Positions 32,645 through 45,924 of a DNA stretch of 64,000 nucleotides are shown here, one piece after another; position 1 is the stretch's first letter; the number at the start of each line of letters is the position of its first letter. Source of the DNA: Phalacrocorax aristotelis (lineage: Eukaryota > Chordata > Aves > Suliformes > Phalacrocoracidae); assembly GCF_949628215.1 (NCBI RefSeq), contig NC_134310.1, positions 14,459,401 to 14,523,400 of the forward strand, given 5' to 3'. The notes beneath the pieces are model-generated. The model did not search any database and had not been told where the DNA came from. It worked only from the letters and a program-made list of their open reading frames with translations. The translations under genes were made by a program, and so were the position numbers.

Positions 32645-34296
32645 TCATTACCCAAATTTGGTGGTTTGAGTTGAAAAAGTCCTGGGTCCCATCACAGCAA
32701 AGAGCGGTGACTTACATCAGCTCTCCACAAGCAGGGACAACTGGTGGGAGTTTACCACAGGATGACATTTTCAAAGGTCTACGGTATTTCAAGAGACTAA
32801 TTTAAGAAAAACCTGGCCCCAGTTGGTCTGTATTTCCAGAGATCATCATTCAAGCTCAGTTTAGGAGGTTTCAAATTCTGTTTCTACAGGATTTAAGCAG
32901 TATCATCCAGCAATGCCTCTGAATGCAAATAGCCCTTTAAAAGATTTGAAGATTTACTTGTTTATAGAAAAACAATTCTTCTGTTGAAAAATTCTGCATA
33001 CATTGTTTGGTGATTCATTTTGCAATTTGTGAGGATAACGGATACAAAAGACTTCCAGCTGATCGCATGCCTGGAGCTTCTCCTCCACAACCCACAGTGG
33101 GTGGCAGCAGAGGCCCAGCAGATGGGGCAGAAGCAGTCTGAGTCTCAGAGATGTTTATCTAGACAAGCAGATGTTGCAAAGGATGACTACTCATGGGGTT
33201 TTTGTCCAGTTAAGAAAAAAAAAAAAAAAGGCTTTCTTGTAAGTAAAACAAAAGAGACAGAACATATTGACAAATACATTCCTGTTCAGCATCCTGTCCA
33301 CAAACGTTCATGCACTTGTAGCAATATGCATAACAGAGTAATTTGTTTCATGTTGAGCACAACTAGAGCCTGTAGAGGCTTGAAAGACATTGTACCTGCT
33401 ATGTAACGGCAGGTATCTGCTTTTAAACTACTTGCTATTTGATGCAGCCTGCAAAGTATTCAGTCTTGAGAAGAAATGTTATAGATGTCAATGATAAAAG
33501 TTGTCTCAGTGGGGACAACTGATCAGCAGTAGCTAGAGACCAGGTGGCTGCTATCAGATGTTAGGAAATTATTCCCAGGTCTTTTCAGCATGGTACTGAG
33601 ATTTTCATGGGAGTTCTTCCCAAAACATTTCTAACACAGAGCACCTGTTAGAGGGACACCTTCATTAAAATTAGTATCCATCAAAACCAGAGTCTTTAAA
33701 ATTCCACTTAGTGGAGCTAAAAGCACAGAGATAACTGCTGTCATCTCACATGTGCCTTCAGTGTTTATAGTCTAAAGGTTTTGGCTGTCTAAATACTTTT
33801 GCTCTGTTCCAAACAATACCTGGCCTCACCCACCTTGTGGGAAATGCAGTGGCAACCTTCTGTGTTGTCACGAAGGATGAGGTAAAGGCACTGTCATTTC
33901 CTTCCAATTGTTATTCCAACCCAGGGACCCAACAGGCTGCTTTGATGTAAGCACTCACAATATTCAGATCCCTGTACCAAAAACTGACTTCAGCAACAAG
34001 TAGGATGGAAGAGTCCCCCAAACGTCTCTCCTGTTTCCAAACCATGGTGGCACACCTGGGACTAAGCAGACACAAACGAAAATTGGTGGTTCAATGAGCC
34101 ACAGGGAGGTTTGTCAGGCCCTAAAACAGCTTTTATATGGAGCTGGCTCAAGTTTATCAATATTTTAATACATATTTCAGTGAATTATTTCCATATGGTT
34201 TGCATGGTCATTTTTAAAATAGAGTGGGGTTTTTAATTCAAAATTGTCAATGCAATTTTCTTTTCTTTTTCTGGTTAAGGTTTCTAAAATCATATG
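32645..34296. other. Unique DNA, no gene recognised
   Basis: About 1.65 kb of unique sequence. An open stretch at 33020-33406 (plus) includes a poly-A run at 33217-33232 that encodes a Lys tract, and shows no domain. Nothing else was recognised. Confidence 0.5.
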
Positions 34297-34911
34297 TGTC
34301 ATGGTTTTAGCTGGGATAGAGTTAATTTTCTTCACTGTAGCTGGCATAGTGCTGTGCTTTGGACTTAGTATGAAATTAATGTTGATAACACACCGACCGA
34401 TGTTTTAGTTGTTGCTAGGTAGTGCTTGTACTAGTCAAGGACTTTTCTAGCTTCCCATGCTCTGCCAGGTGAACAAGAAGCCGGGAGGGGAGGGGGCACA
34501 GCTAAGAGAGCTGATTCAAACTGGCCAAAGGGATATTCCATATCACGTAATGCCATGCCCAAGTATGTTAACTGGGAGGAGCTGGCTGGGGGAGGGAAGC
34601 AGGAATCGCGGCTCGGGGATGGGCAGCGTCAGTTGGTCGGAAGATGGTGAGCAGTTGTATCGTTTGTGTTTCTGGAGTTTTTCCCTTTTTCCCTTTTCCT
34701 TTTTTATTATATTATCATTATTGCTATTACTATAATAATCATCATCATTATTATTATTTTATTTTAGTTATTAAACTGTTCTTATCTCAACCCATAAGTT
34801 TTTTTCCTTTTGCTTTTGCTCTTCTGATTCTCTCCCCCATCCCACAGGGGTGGGGGAAGTGAGCGAGCGGCTGTGTGATGTTTAGGTACTGACTGGGGCT
34901 GAACCACGACA
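34297..34911 (+). repeat. Solo LTR-A, TSD ATATG
   Basis: A complete 615-bp LTR-A with ATATG at 34292-34296 and 34912-34916. It keeps the CCAAAGGGATATTCCATATC segment, ATTAAA and the 3' hairpin. The internal region was lost by LTR-LTR recombination. Confidence 0.95.
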
Positions 34912-34916
34912 ATATG

Positions 34917-37157
34917 AAAAGCACAATCTCCCCTGCCCCAAACTAGAGAAATTTCCTATTGTATCTCCTCCTTATTGGGGTGCACAAACAAAGCCAGCAT
35001 TAGAAAACATACTATAAAACCACTAGAAAGATGAATAAAAATAGAAAGCATTAGCAGTAATCCAAAAAGAAATATCATATGTCTTCATAAAAACCTATTT
35101 TTCCATTAAAAATCCATCAGAATCTATTGCAGCTTGCAAAGATTTAGGTCAATTACAATCCAGTGGAGTAAGAAAGGACAAAAGAAATGTGATCTGAATT
35201 CACTAAATTTCTGTCTTTGAATGTGGATGCCTAGTCTACACTATTAGATTAATTCTTATCCCAGAACAAAGCATGTTTTATTCTTTTAAGTATATAACAA
35301 TAATAGCCATCAGCAAAAAAAAAGGACCATCATTTGCTTGAAATTCTGTAGGGTGACTCCCAATACCCAAGTATCTAGTGAACACATTTTTACTTCAAAT
35401 GGTGCATGTGGAGGTGACTTTGTGGAAATCATGCTGTCAGTGTGACTAGAAAGAAAAGGAGATTTAAAATTATTTATATTCTGACTGTTCCTCTGGCTTT
35501 TGGGACCACAAGTCACAATAGAAATTTAACTAATTTATAAGGGTAAAAACTTTGAACTTTTTTTTTTAGACTCTCATATTAAAAGTTTTGTAGTGAAAGG
35601 AATAAAAAGGAACTTCCAGTCTATTGCTTGACTATTTAGGACAAATGTGCTGCTGCCCAGCATTCATTTTTAACTGCTTACACATATACCCCGGATGAGT
35701 TTATCGGTGAAACCTAGGTTTTATTATTGGGGATATGGCTATAAATTAAAAATATAAAATAAAATGACAACTTCCTCCTACTCCTGCATGTTAACTTAAT
35801 CTACTAATGAAACTATTTTCCTTTCGAGTCTCTCTGTTTAAATTTGACCACATAGGCTAAAAGTCCAAAGCTGATGGAGATAAGGGAACATTAGGAAAGA
35901 GTTTCAGTTAAGACTCAGTCAAATTGGAGTAGAGATCAACTGATGATAAATTAGTTAACAAATGGATTTTTGGAAAACATATATATTACTAAGCTGTCTC
36001 CCAACTGCAGGATCCTTGGTGCTTGACAATGTAAGGAATCTCAGGCTCTTTCTGGAGCTGCTGCAACTTTGTGAACTTTGTGCTCAGTCAAGAGAGGAGT
36101 AAGTTTTTAAAAACTAATCAATAGGTAAAATTTATTCATAGTGCAGTTCCATTTACTTGTCTGAAGTTAGCCTAGTAATGAATTGCAACCATATATTACA
36201 CCTAGAGGATTTACTGAGTGAAACTGAAAAGAAGGCTTCAAAACAGTCTATCAGGTCAGGCAACACAGGAAAGACTACACAATATTGGAAACTCAACCAT
36301 GGTCTCCTTAGCCTACTATTCACACATACCTAATAACAGAAAAGTATGTCCTCAAAATTAACTATGGCAGTTTAGCCAAAAACAGCAGTTGTAATTAACC
36401 ACCTGAACAATTTGTGTAAGAACAGTGAATTCTATGCTACTTAAAGTTTTTCATCAGGGTCCTTCAGACAGGTATACCTGAGTTGAAACAGAGGTTGCAT
36501 ATTTAAGACAAAAAGGGATTAGTTGAACTCTGACTTGTGCTAAGCAGGAGTTCACATATGGTCATCATTAATATATTAAAGATCATGGATCCATAATGTG
36601 CTGAGTTTTTAAGACACAAACAGTTCAGGAAAACCACTAGGGGCTGGCTTCATCTCTCCTATACCTTGTCCTCTGAATAGCTTCATCTAACTCCAGAACA
36701 AATCCTATCTGTTTCATTGCCTTCTGAAGCTTTTGGGGACATACAAGAACTCACAAGACCTCACAAGACACAAAAATTAAACCAAACTGAAAGAATCACA
36801 TTGGATTTTCACCAGGGTAACAAGAGAACAAGGCACAGACTCTCCCATCATGAGGACACATGTCCTTCCTATGCCAGCCCCTTGAATGATGGGTACATGT
36901 GGAGTTTTGGGGAAGAGGACTCAGAAGTCAGACAACAATCTCGCACAGTGGCAGAATAAAATATTGCAGCTCTATTCTTCCAGAACAGTTATACATGACC
37001 ACTGAAATGTCAGCTACTTTTCTAACTCTAAACCATCTATGACATTTAAGTTAAAACAAAGTGTATTGTCATCTATATCACAGTCACAATTAAACTTTAA
37101 TGAGAGGCTAAAAATTCACCAGCAGAATGTATTTTTTGAATGGGTCACCCACATCAA
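34917..37157. other. Unique AT-rich DNA with one exon-like segment
   Basis: A 2.2-kb stretch without repeats that I recognise. The only coding-type signal is the candidate exon at 36011-36098. A short open stretch at 36717-36959 has no motif. Confidence 0.5.
36011..36098 (+). other. Candidate host exon (88 bp)
   Basis: The segment is preceded by a branch-point-like TTACTAAG and a pyrimidine-rich CTGTCTCCCAACTGCAG acceptor, and followed by a strong donor GTAAGT. Exactly one of the three frames is open across all 88 bp, reading LVLDNVRNLRLFLELLQLCE after the first split codon and Ser, with an amphipathic, Leu-rich character. I do not recognise the protein. One exon without neighbours is weak evidence. 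Confidence 0.3.
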
Positions 37158-37893
37158 AGATCACAGAATGGTAGGGGTTGGAAGGGACCTCTGGAGATGA
37201 TCGCATCCAACCCCCCTGCTTGAGCAGGGACACCTAGAGCAGGGGGCACAGCGACACATCCAGGTGGGTTTTGAATGTCTCCAGGGAAGGAGACTCCACA
37301 ACCTCCCTGGGCAGCCTGTTCCACTGTGCTGTCACCCTCACAGTAATGTTGCTTCTCATATTGAGGTGGAACTTCCTGTGTTCCAACTTGTGCCCATTGC
37401 CCCTTGTCCTGTCATTGGGCACTATTGAAAAGAGCCTAGTCCCGTCATCCTGACACCTACCCTTTATATATTTATAGGTATTTATGAAATCCCCCCTCAG
37501 TCTTCTCCAGGCTGAACAAACCCAAGTCTCTCAGCCTTTCCTCATAAGGGAGATGCTCCAGTCCCCTGATCATCTTGGTAGCTCTCCATTGGACTTGCTC
37601 AAGGAGTTCCACATCCTTCTTAAACTGGGGGGCCCAAAACTGGACACAGTACTCCAAATGTGGTCTCACTAGGGCAGAGTAGAGGGGAAGGATAACCTCT
37701 TTCAATTTGCTGGCCACACTCCTTTTTATGCATCCCAGGATACCGTTGGCCTTCTTGGCCACAAGGGCACAGTGCTGGCTCATGGTCAGCTTGCTGTCCA
37801 CTAGCACTCCCAGGTCCTTCTCAACAGAGCCACTTTCCAGTAGTTCAGCCCCCAGCCTGTACTGGTGGGTTGTTCCTCCCCAGGTGCTTCATG
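37158..37893 (-). mobile_element. CR1 fragment (3' part)
   Basis: Read on the minus strand it ends in the CR1 3' terminus (plus reading ATCACAGAATGGTAGGGGTT at 37158). It encodes the RT C-terminus with [20 protein letters not shown] and [14 protein letters not shown]. It is 5'-truncated near 37893, as is typical for CR1. Confidence 0.92.
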
Positions 37894-38617
37894 TTTGTAA
37901 ATTCAATACTATAGTGAATTTCCTCTGGAGTGTCTGTAGTTACATGTTCCTCTGAACAGCAGAATTTCTACATTTAAAAAAAGATCTCTATTCTTAGTCT
38001 AAAAATTAGGCTCAATTCATGGAAGTGGTTGCTCTGGATTCTCATGAAAACTGTACTGCCAGAGATACCTAATGGGTCACAGTGTGTTATCAGGTCATTT
38101 CTACAAACCTCTGTAAATGAGTGACCAAAGTCAGTCAATTGCACCAGCTGTAGAACAAACTCTTACTTCAACTGAGAGAGATTTTATGTTCATATCTCAC
38201 TGTAGAGGGCAAGAGGGTTACAGCCTTGCATTTGGAAAAGGAGTCATATTTTTCCACCGTATAAGGGCAGTCCCAGCTCCTGAGTGAGGCATCAGGACAT
38301 GTAGCAAAGAATATAGGAATGAGGTCTGAGCAAAGAGGTATCAATGGACATTGTCACCAACTACAAACTCAAAAAATGGAAAAACTACAGTACGTTCCAG
38401 AATATACATTAAAGCAATGAGGCAACCAAGCTGTTTCTTTATCTTGATTTCTTACATTTTTTCATATTCATTGGGTATATTCAACTAAAAGGAAAAACAT
38501 TCAATTTGACCATGGATCAGGACAGCGGATCAAGAAATGTCATACTCTTTTTTATAATTTTCATAATGTTCACTGCAGTTGTCTGATGCTGCCAGACAGG
38601 ATGATCCAATGCCTTAC
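37894..38617. other. Unique DNA, nothing recognised
   Basis: About 720 bp of AT-rich sequence without coding signal or repeat similarity within the window. Confidence 0.5.
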
Positions 38618-39209
38618 TGTCATGGTTTTAGCTGGGATAGAGTTAATTTTCTTCACTGCAGCTGGCATAGTGCTGTGATTTGGACTTAGTATGAAAACAA
38701 TGTTGATAACACACTGATGTTTTAGTTGTTGCTAGGTAGTGCTTGTACTAGTCAAGGACTTTTCTAGCTTCCCATGCTCTGCCAGGTGCACAAGAAACTG
38801 GGAGGGGAGGGGGCACAACTAAGAGAGCGGATTCAAACTGGCCAAAGGGATATTCCATATCATGTAATGTCATGCCCAGTATGTTAACTGGGAGGAGCTG
38901 GCCGGGGGAGGGAGGAAGCAATCGCGGCTCGGGGACCGGCAGCGTCGGTCGGCGGGTGGTGAGCAGTTGTATTGTTTGTGGGTTTGTTTTTTCCTTTTTT
39001 CCTTTTTCTCTTTTCCTTTTTATTATATTATCATTATTGTTGTTATTATCATAATCATTATTATTATAATTATTAAACTGTTCTTATCTCAACCCACAAG
39101 TTTGGGGTTTTTTTGCTTTTGCTCTTCTGATTCTCTCCCCCATCCCACAGGGGTGGGGGGAGTGAGCGAGGGGCTGTGTGGTGTTTAGTTGCTGACTGGG
39201 GTCACAACA
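38618..39209 (+). repeat. Solo LTR-A, TSD CTTAC
   Basis: A complete 592-bp LTR-A with CTTAC at 38613-38617 and 39210-39214. The 3' end reads GGGTCACAACA, slightly changed from the usual GAACCACGACA. Confidence 0.94.
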
Positions 39210-39214
39210 CTTAC

Positions 39215-39946
39215 CCCAAGGAGGTTGCAGTGAGTATTGCCAGCATGCCTGCATGAGCATTCTGCAAGAGCATGAAGTGTTCTGTCCCTCTGTGTGCAAG
39301 ATTGTCACAAAATCCCTTGGTGACACACAAGTACAAAAGGAAAGCTTTCTAATTATATCAGCTCTCAACCCCATACAACACAACCTTTTCTATAGCATTG
39401 TCTGTATCTTACTCAGCCTTGTACTTTCAGATGTCCGTACATAAATTAATTGGAAATTAATTATCTTCAAATGGAGCCTATCATTCCTGAAAGACCTTGT
39501 TTGACAGACAAAAGATATATTTCTAATCTGAATAAAAGCGAATGTCAGCATCTTTTGAGGGTTAGATTTGGTGTGGCTAAGCATCTCACAACCTTTGTTT
39601 CTCCCATGTGGTTGATTATCTCTGTGCCAAGTCTCAGTCATGAGCTAGACATCGTCATCACCAATCCTGTTTACGGGTTTAGAGCAAGTACATTTATTAC
39701 TATACAGGTTGACAGGAAATGAAATGGCGTGGTGGGTGGAAACTGTGAACCACAGAAACATACACGCTGCCAGCTCTGACACCAAAGAAAACACTAAGGC
39801 CATAGCTCCTGTCTGAGCAGTGTCAAACCCAGGGAGGACATAGCATAAAGCTGGCTCTGCCTGTGGGTGAGGGGAAGAGTGATAGTGAAAGGAAGTCATC
39901 AAGAAAGCTGCTACAGAGCTGATCCGTTCGCTCAGGACAGGAGTGG
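39215..39946. other. Unique DNA, nothing recognised
   Basis: About 730 bp between two LTR insertions. Short open stretches on both strands show no motif. Confidence 0.5.
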
Positions 39947-40978
39947 TGTGGAATGATTACTGGGGATGGAATTATTGAGGTTGAAATTATTGAGGATAAA
40001 GTTATATCCACATTTCATAAAAGTTAACTTCCAGGGTGAAATACGGTTGGCATGCTGAAAATCAGTTCAGTGATCATTCCCTAAGCAACAACACCTGCAC
40101 TCTTAGATGTTAGGAACACTGGGGGAGCTCAGTGTACTAGCTCTAAGAGAGATAATTGGAGGAGGGAGTGGAGCAAAGGCTCCATGGCCAAACTTGTCCA
40201 TGAATCACTGCAGATCCGGGAACTAGATGGAACCATGGAAGCATGCCCTGATCAGCATCCTAACATCATGCCCTGTGGATGAACTTTGCTTACTATAACC
40301 TCATTAAAATACTAAGACACACACCTCCATCCCACAGTTACCCGCCTCCAAGGTACAACCACCCCTTACTGAGCATGTGTTCTGAATTTCTCTTAGGCTA
40401 TACCTTTAAATCGAAGTGAGAAATATCTACACCAATCAGTAATGAAGGTATGTATGACTAGAGTCACTCAAGCTCCACCTAAACATAAAATAGTATAAAA
40501 TGTCCCGAGAGGGACATTAGGGAAGATACCATCATGGACTGCTGGGATCAGTCGATGGGCTGAACCTCTCTTCCCCCCCATAGGGACGCCTATTGGGTAA
40601 GACTCGAACACTTGGTTATACCAAGTGATTCCCCAGGAAATTTAGAGAACAAACTTGTTTTGTATTTTGTGTTTTAGTGCTTTATACTTGCACGTGCTTT
40701 GCAGACAGTGCATTTATCACCGGCAATCTGATAAGAACCTGTATTTCTGTTGCTTCAATAAACTGCACTATTAGTGAATCTGGCCATGAAGATTTATTGG
40801 GCACAACTAGACTAATAGTGATCATACTGTTAGTGAATCCCTTGCGGACTAACAGTGCTGAATCGGTTATCGCTCAGAATCTAAACCCAGCCACCCCCAG
40901 CCCTTATGACATCTGAGGACCAGCTGGATTGCAAGGGGGTTTATTTTCTGCCAAATTTATTCACCTATTAATGCAACA
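39947..40978 (+). repeat. Solo LTR-E copy 1
   Basis: A 1.03-kb unit from TGTGGAATGATTACTGG to TTAATGCAACA, homologous over most of its length to 61367-62522. It carries the TATA box TATAAAA at 40494-40500, preceded by a TGACTAGAGTCA palindrome, and the poly(A) signal AATAAA at 40757-40762, so it has U3-R-U5 organisation. The flanks AGTGG and ACTGG are a probable 5-bp duplication with one change. The family is unclassified, and no internal coding region occurs in the window. Confidence 0.8.
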
Positions 40979-40983
40979 ACTGG

Positions 40984-43149
40984 CCCTCAAAAGCTATCCC
41001 TGAACTGCAGATACAAAAGGCAGCAAAAATCCTGACAAGGGTTTTGAGGCAATGACAAGTCAGCCAAAACCCAAAAGATCCTGTTAGATATGAGCTTGCT
41101 GTGATTAGATTAAGTGCTCTTTCTTTCATTTCTTCACCTACCTCTTTTATAAACATTTGTAACTCTGTTGCCTACAATGGATGCTGTAAATACTTTTCCT
41201 GGCACTCTTCACAAAACTCTAATATAAACCAGGCTAAAGTAGCTGGGTAAGCTCAAAGTGTTTTTCATCAAGACTATGGTGAATTAAAAAAACCTGAGTA
41301 CTAGGAAACCGTAGCTCTCCAATATAATATTCCAAGAGAGCCAAAGGGTAAAGGACCTGCCCTTACACAAGCTACATGAGCTAATTAAAGAGTTGGCACT
41401 ATGGGGAAGGGGAAGCAATCCTGTGACCGTAGCCTTCTCTGGCACACAGCAAGGTGGTATGAAGCAGTCTTGAGCACCAGGAGCCCCTAGGCAATACAGA
41501 TTTTTTTCTAAGGGAAAAGTATTTTTATTTTCCATGTTTGCACATGGCTAACAGCATTAGACAGCTTGTCAGACCTGCCAAGCTTTCTAACACTTTCAGA
41601 AGTCAAAAATACTTCTTTACTTGCAAAACCAACCCTGGAAAATCTAAGTGCAACTGGAGAAAACCTGGGAAAGTTCTGAGTGTGCAAAATCTGTGGTTTT
41701 ACAGCCCAGCCAAAAATCAAGCCACTGTTGTGTCAGAGCAGCATGATACCTGTTTCAGTCCCATGATTTTTCTGTTCAGGTTTTAATATAGGGATTTCAA
41801 GTTCAAAAAAATAGCTGTTTAAACAGTTGTGTTTAATCTGTATGTTGGATTCATGTGGTTGCTTATTATCCTTGGGGACTTTTAGTATCAAAGGCAGCAA
41901 AATCCTTCAACCACAGGGTTAGGTTTTGGTGTGTGTTTAAGCCAGCATGCTCCATCTACAGTCGGATTCCCAAGACACTATTACAGTGCAAAGTTTGTTG
42001 TTACTTATAACCTTCATTCGCTTTAAGAACCAACAGAGAATGAGGCTTTGTGCTAGATGCTGCACCAAGAGAACAGCAGACTGGCCCCACAGAAGGAGTT
42101 TATGGTCCAAACAGAGACCTAATGGTGGGAGGCACACAAGCCCTTGGACAGCACAACATAAAAAAAACAGTAGTTCCTTGACATTGGAGAGGGGGATTGG
42201 CCAGAAGGTTAATCTGATGAAATGGAGAAAGCTGCTGTAAAAAGAGGTAGGCAAAGTGATAAGAGTGGAGTGACACTGGCCTGAAGAAGCTGAAGAAAAG
42301 GGAACAGGAGGGTGGATGTAAGCAGGAAATCAGCATGGGGTATCTGGAGTCCAGGCAAAACTCTGGAGAGTCCTCTGAATGCCAGAAGTCCCTGGATGGG
42401 GCTGGCTGCAGTCTCTGGCCAGCTCCTCTGCAGGTTTTCCCGAGGGCCATGCAGGGGAGCAGGGAGGATGAGGCATCTGGGCAGGATCCTCCCCTGCACA
42501 CTTCTGGGTTCAGAAGGTTCCTGGCAATCTGTGTCTCTCTCCTTTCCCTCTGTGCAGCAGGCCGGGTTTTGGCTGCCTTCACAGCTGCAGCTGTTCCTAC
42601 CAGCTGGAATCAACCATCCTGGCTCCATTCCAGCTCAAAACCAATTACATTCTTGCAAGTGGATATTACAACTTCTTGTCCTAAACAATTGCATACTGTT
42701 CCTCCATACCATTAAACACCTGCTGCCTTCTACTCAGAGAAGGCTGCAGGCACAGGATAGGGTCCTGAAAGAAAGGTAGGTTTGCCTGCAGTTTAGGAAG
42801 GTAAGGAGTGCCTCCTGCCAGCCCTGTATGCCTGCAGATAGTGTTTGGCACTCCAGTGCTGTAAGGGTGATGAAGAATAGCATCATCTTGGCTAAACACT
42901 GTAGCAGAGAAGTGCTTTTTCTTGGCCTAAATCTTCCCAGGGAAATCTTCCTCTATGCCTAAATGTCATAAAATAAAGCATCTCCAAGAGCTGATGCAAG
43001 AACTCCCTTGCCTTTGCCAAGCATTTAAAACCAGAGCCTGGCCTCTAACACCTGGAAAAGACTTCTGTAAAACAAAAAAGGTGCTGAAAGCATCCAGATG
43101 ATTAAGTGGGATTACTGGTCCCAAACTAACATCTGTATTCTCCTGCAGT
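40984..43149. other. Unique DNA, no gene recognised
   Basis: A 2.2-kb stretch. Around 42300-42780 the sequence is more GC-rich, and open stretches occur on both strands (42312-42779 plus; 42100-42628 minus). A pyrimidine-rich CTTTCCCTCTGTGCAG and a GTAGGT donor bracket 42558-42775, but I see no conserved protein character. Confidence 0.45.
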
Positions 43150-44570
43150 TACTCTTCTAAAAATGTTCCCATAATCCATCATATTTGAGAAGTCATAGCA
43201 GACTGGTGAAGTTCCCAGTGACTGGAAAAGAGGAAACATAACCCCCATTGTTAAAAAGGGAAAAAAGGAAGACCTGGGGAACTACAGGCCAGTCAGTCTC
43301 ACCTCTGTGCCTGGCAAGATCATGGAGCAGATCCTCCTGGAAATTATGCTAAGGCACATGGAGAACAGAGAGGTGATTGGTGACAGCCAGCATGACTTCA
43401 CTAAGGGCAAATCATGCCTGATAAATTTGGTGCCCTTCTACCACGGGGTGACAGCATTGGTGGATAAGGGAAAAGCGACTGATGTCATCTACCTGGACTT
43501 GTGCAAAGCATTTGATACTGTCCCACACAGCATCCTTGTCTCTAAATTGGAGAGACATGGATTTGATGGGTGGATCACTCGGTGGATAAGGAATTGGCTG
43601 GATGGTTGCACACAAAGAGTTGCGGTCAACGTCTCAATGTCTGGGTGGAGACCAGTGATGAGTGGTGTCCCACAGGGGTCCATATTGGGACCAGTATTAT
43701 TTAACATCTTTGTCAGTGACATGGACAGTGGGACTGAGTGCACCCTCAGCAAGTTTGTGGATGACCGGGCCTGTGCAAACCACATGAAGTTCAGCAAGGC
43801 CAAGTACAAGACTCTGCATTTGGGTCGGGGCAATCCCAAACATGGATACAGGCTGGGTGATGAGTGGATTGAGAGCAGCCCTGTGGAAAAGGACTTGGGG
43901 GTATTGGTGGATGAAAAACTGAATATGAGCCAGCAATGTGTGCTCACAGCCCAGAAAGCCAATCGCATCCTGGGCTGCATCCAAAGTGTGGCCAGCAGGT
44001 CAAGGGAGGTGATTCTGCCCCTCTACTCTGCTCTCGTGAGACCCCACCTGGAATACTGTGTTCTGCTCTGGGGCCCCCAGCATAAGCAAGGCATGGACCT
44101 GCTCAAGCAGGTCCAGAGGAGGGCCATGAAGATGATCAGGGGGCTGGAGCACCTCTCCTGTGAGGACAGGCTGAGAGAGTTGGGGTTGTTTAGCCTAGAG
44201 AAGAGAAAGCTCTAGGGAGACCTTGTAGCGGCCTTCCACTACTTAAAGGGGGCCTACAGGAAAGATGGGGAGGGACTCTTTCTCAGGGAGTATAGTGATA
44301 GGATGAGGGGTAATGGTTTTAAACTGAAAGATGGTAGATTTAGATTAGATATTAGGAAGAAATTCTTTACTGTGAGGGTGGTGAGACACTGGAACAGTTT
44401 GCCCAGAGAGGTTGTGGACGCCCCTTCCCTGGAAGTGTTCAAGGCCAGGTTGGATGAGGCTTTGAGCAACCTGATCTGGTGGAAGGTATCCCTGCCCATG
44501 GCAGGGGGTTTGGGACTAGATGATCTTTAAGGTCCCTTCAACCCATATCATTCTATGATTCTATGATCTC
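43150..44570 (+). mobile_element. 5'-truncated CR1 (1.4 kb)
   Basis: Carries the C-terminal two thirds of CR1 RT and a complete 3' end with ATTCTATGATTCTATGAT at about 44551-44568. The 909-bp open part at 43307-44215 includes [16 protein letters not shown] and [11 protein letters not shown]. The catalytic segment reads FVDD followed by an internal deletion of about 40 codons ([13 protein letters not shown]), so the polymerase site is damaged. It also has the [16 protein letters not shown] block. Confidence 0.92.
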
Positions 44571-45924
44571 TAGCTTCTACATTGTGTGTACGTGAGAAAA
44601 GAGCTGATATACATATACTAGAGAAGAACCATCATCTGCCCAAGCGCAGATCAAGGCATATTGTTCCCTTCTGACTTTGCTACATGAGTAGCGTGGATCT
44701 GAATTCATCATAAGACTTTGCATTTCTGTAACTTTTTCCACCTCCAAGTTCTTCAGAAGCATTGATTAGTTAAGCTCTCCCCCTCTAATGAAGAAGGTGC
44801 GCATACATTAATATGAGCACAGCACAGAGGAGCACAGAAAGGCAAAGTACCTTGAAAGACAGAGTAAACACACAGGGAAGCTGGGTACCAGGCTCCCAAG
44901 TAAGAGGCCATGACGGTGCTGTAAAAGGTCAGGAGCATTTTGGGGATAGTAATTCTTGCTCAGAGAGGCACCATCTCCTGTAAAAAAAACCAAACCAGTA
45001 GATTCTCACCATCTAGTCAGGAAAATTAAACCACTAATTTCATCTAAGACTGCCTGACTACACATGGGGGGGGGGTGTGTGTAAATATTGCTGATATTTA
45101 TCTCCTTAGTTCTTAGTGCCTAGACCTTGCTGTCTGTAATATTACTAGCACAGTGATGTACCTGTGAATTACTTCTACCCCCAGGTCAATGAGAGAAAGC
45201 AGCAAAGCAAGTCACCCAGAGTTGCACTGAAAATCTGCTCAGGAGTAACTATTGTAGGTTCATCACAGCTTGGGGAAGCACTCCATCATCTTGCCTTCAT
45301 TCTCATATCAGGCTCTTCTTGCAAAATACTGATGAGCTCTAGAACATTTCACAGTAAAAAACAATGCATTTTGTCTTGGTAGAAATAGGAAATATTCCAT
45401 TAACAAAACTGCCCCTTAATGTGACTAAAAAAGCCTGGTAGACATTTTCTGAATAAATTGCAGCAACACCATTTTCCATGCACTTTAATAGCACATCAGT
45501 TGATGTACTGACAAAAGAAGTATTTTGGACAAAAAATTTTTTTAAAACTCCCAGTCACATGGTCTTTCCACCTAGTGTTTTAGATTTGCGATAGGCTCTG
45601 TCTTGGCTGACAGCCAGTTGGTCCTAAATATAATGTAAAATCAAATATTTCAGTGTAAGTCTGAACAGACTTTTTTTTTAAAAACACATTCCCTTCAAGG
45701 GCTACAAATTCTGCTGCAGATGCAGCTATAGATAGATATTTATCCTCCAAAGGAAGTATTATATCCCCTGGATTCCCATGATGATGCTACAGGAGAGCAA
45801 ATACTGAAGTACTATTATGTATGGGTTTGAGTGCCATAATTTCTAAAAATGCCTCTGTTGTACAGTACAGAAAAGCACACAGATAAATCATAGAAACATA
45901 TAGATTAGGTACAGTATATTTTCA
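44571..45924. other. Unique DNA, nothing recognised
   Basis: A 1.35-kb AT-rich stretch with a short G-run/GT run near 45066-45081 and no coding signal. Confidence 0.5.

Noticed and set aside
33020..33406. 128-codon open stretch as a small gene
   Set aside because: It runs through a poly-A tract encoding Lys and has no domain, conserved neighbour or splice support.
42312..42779. 155-codon open stretch with an acceptor-like and a donor-like signal, as a host exon
   Set aside because: Open stretches occur on both strands of this GC-richer tract, the peptide has no motif, and the splice signals are ordinary.
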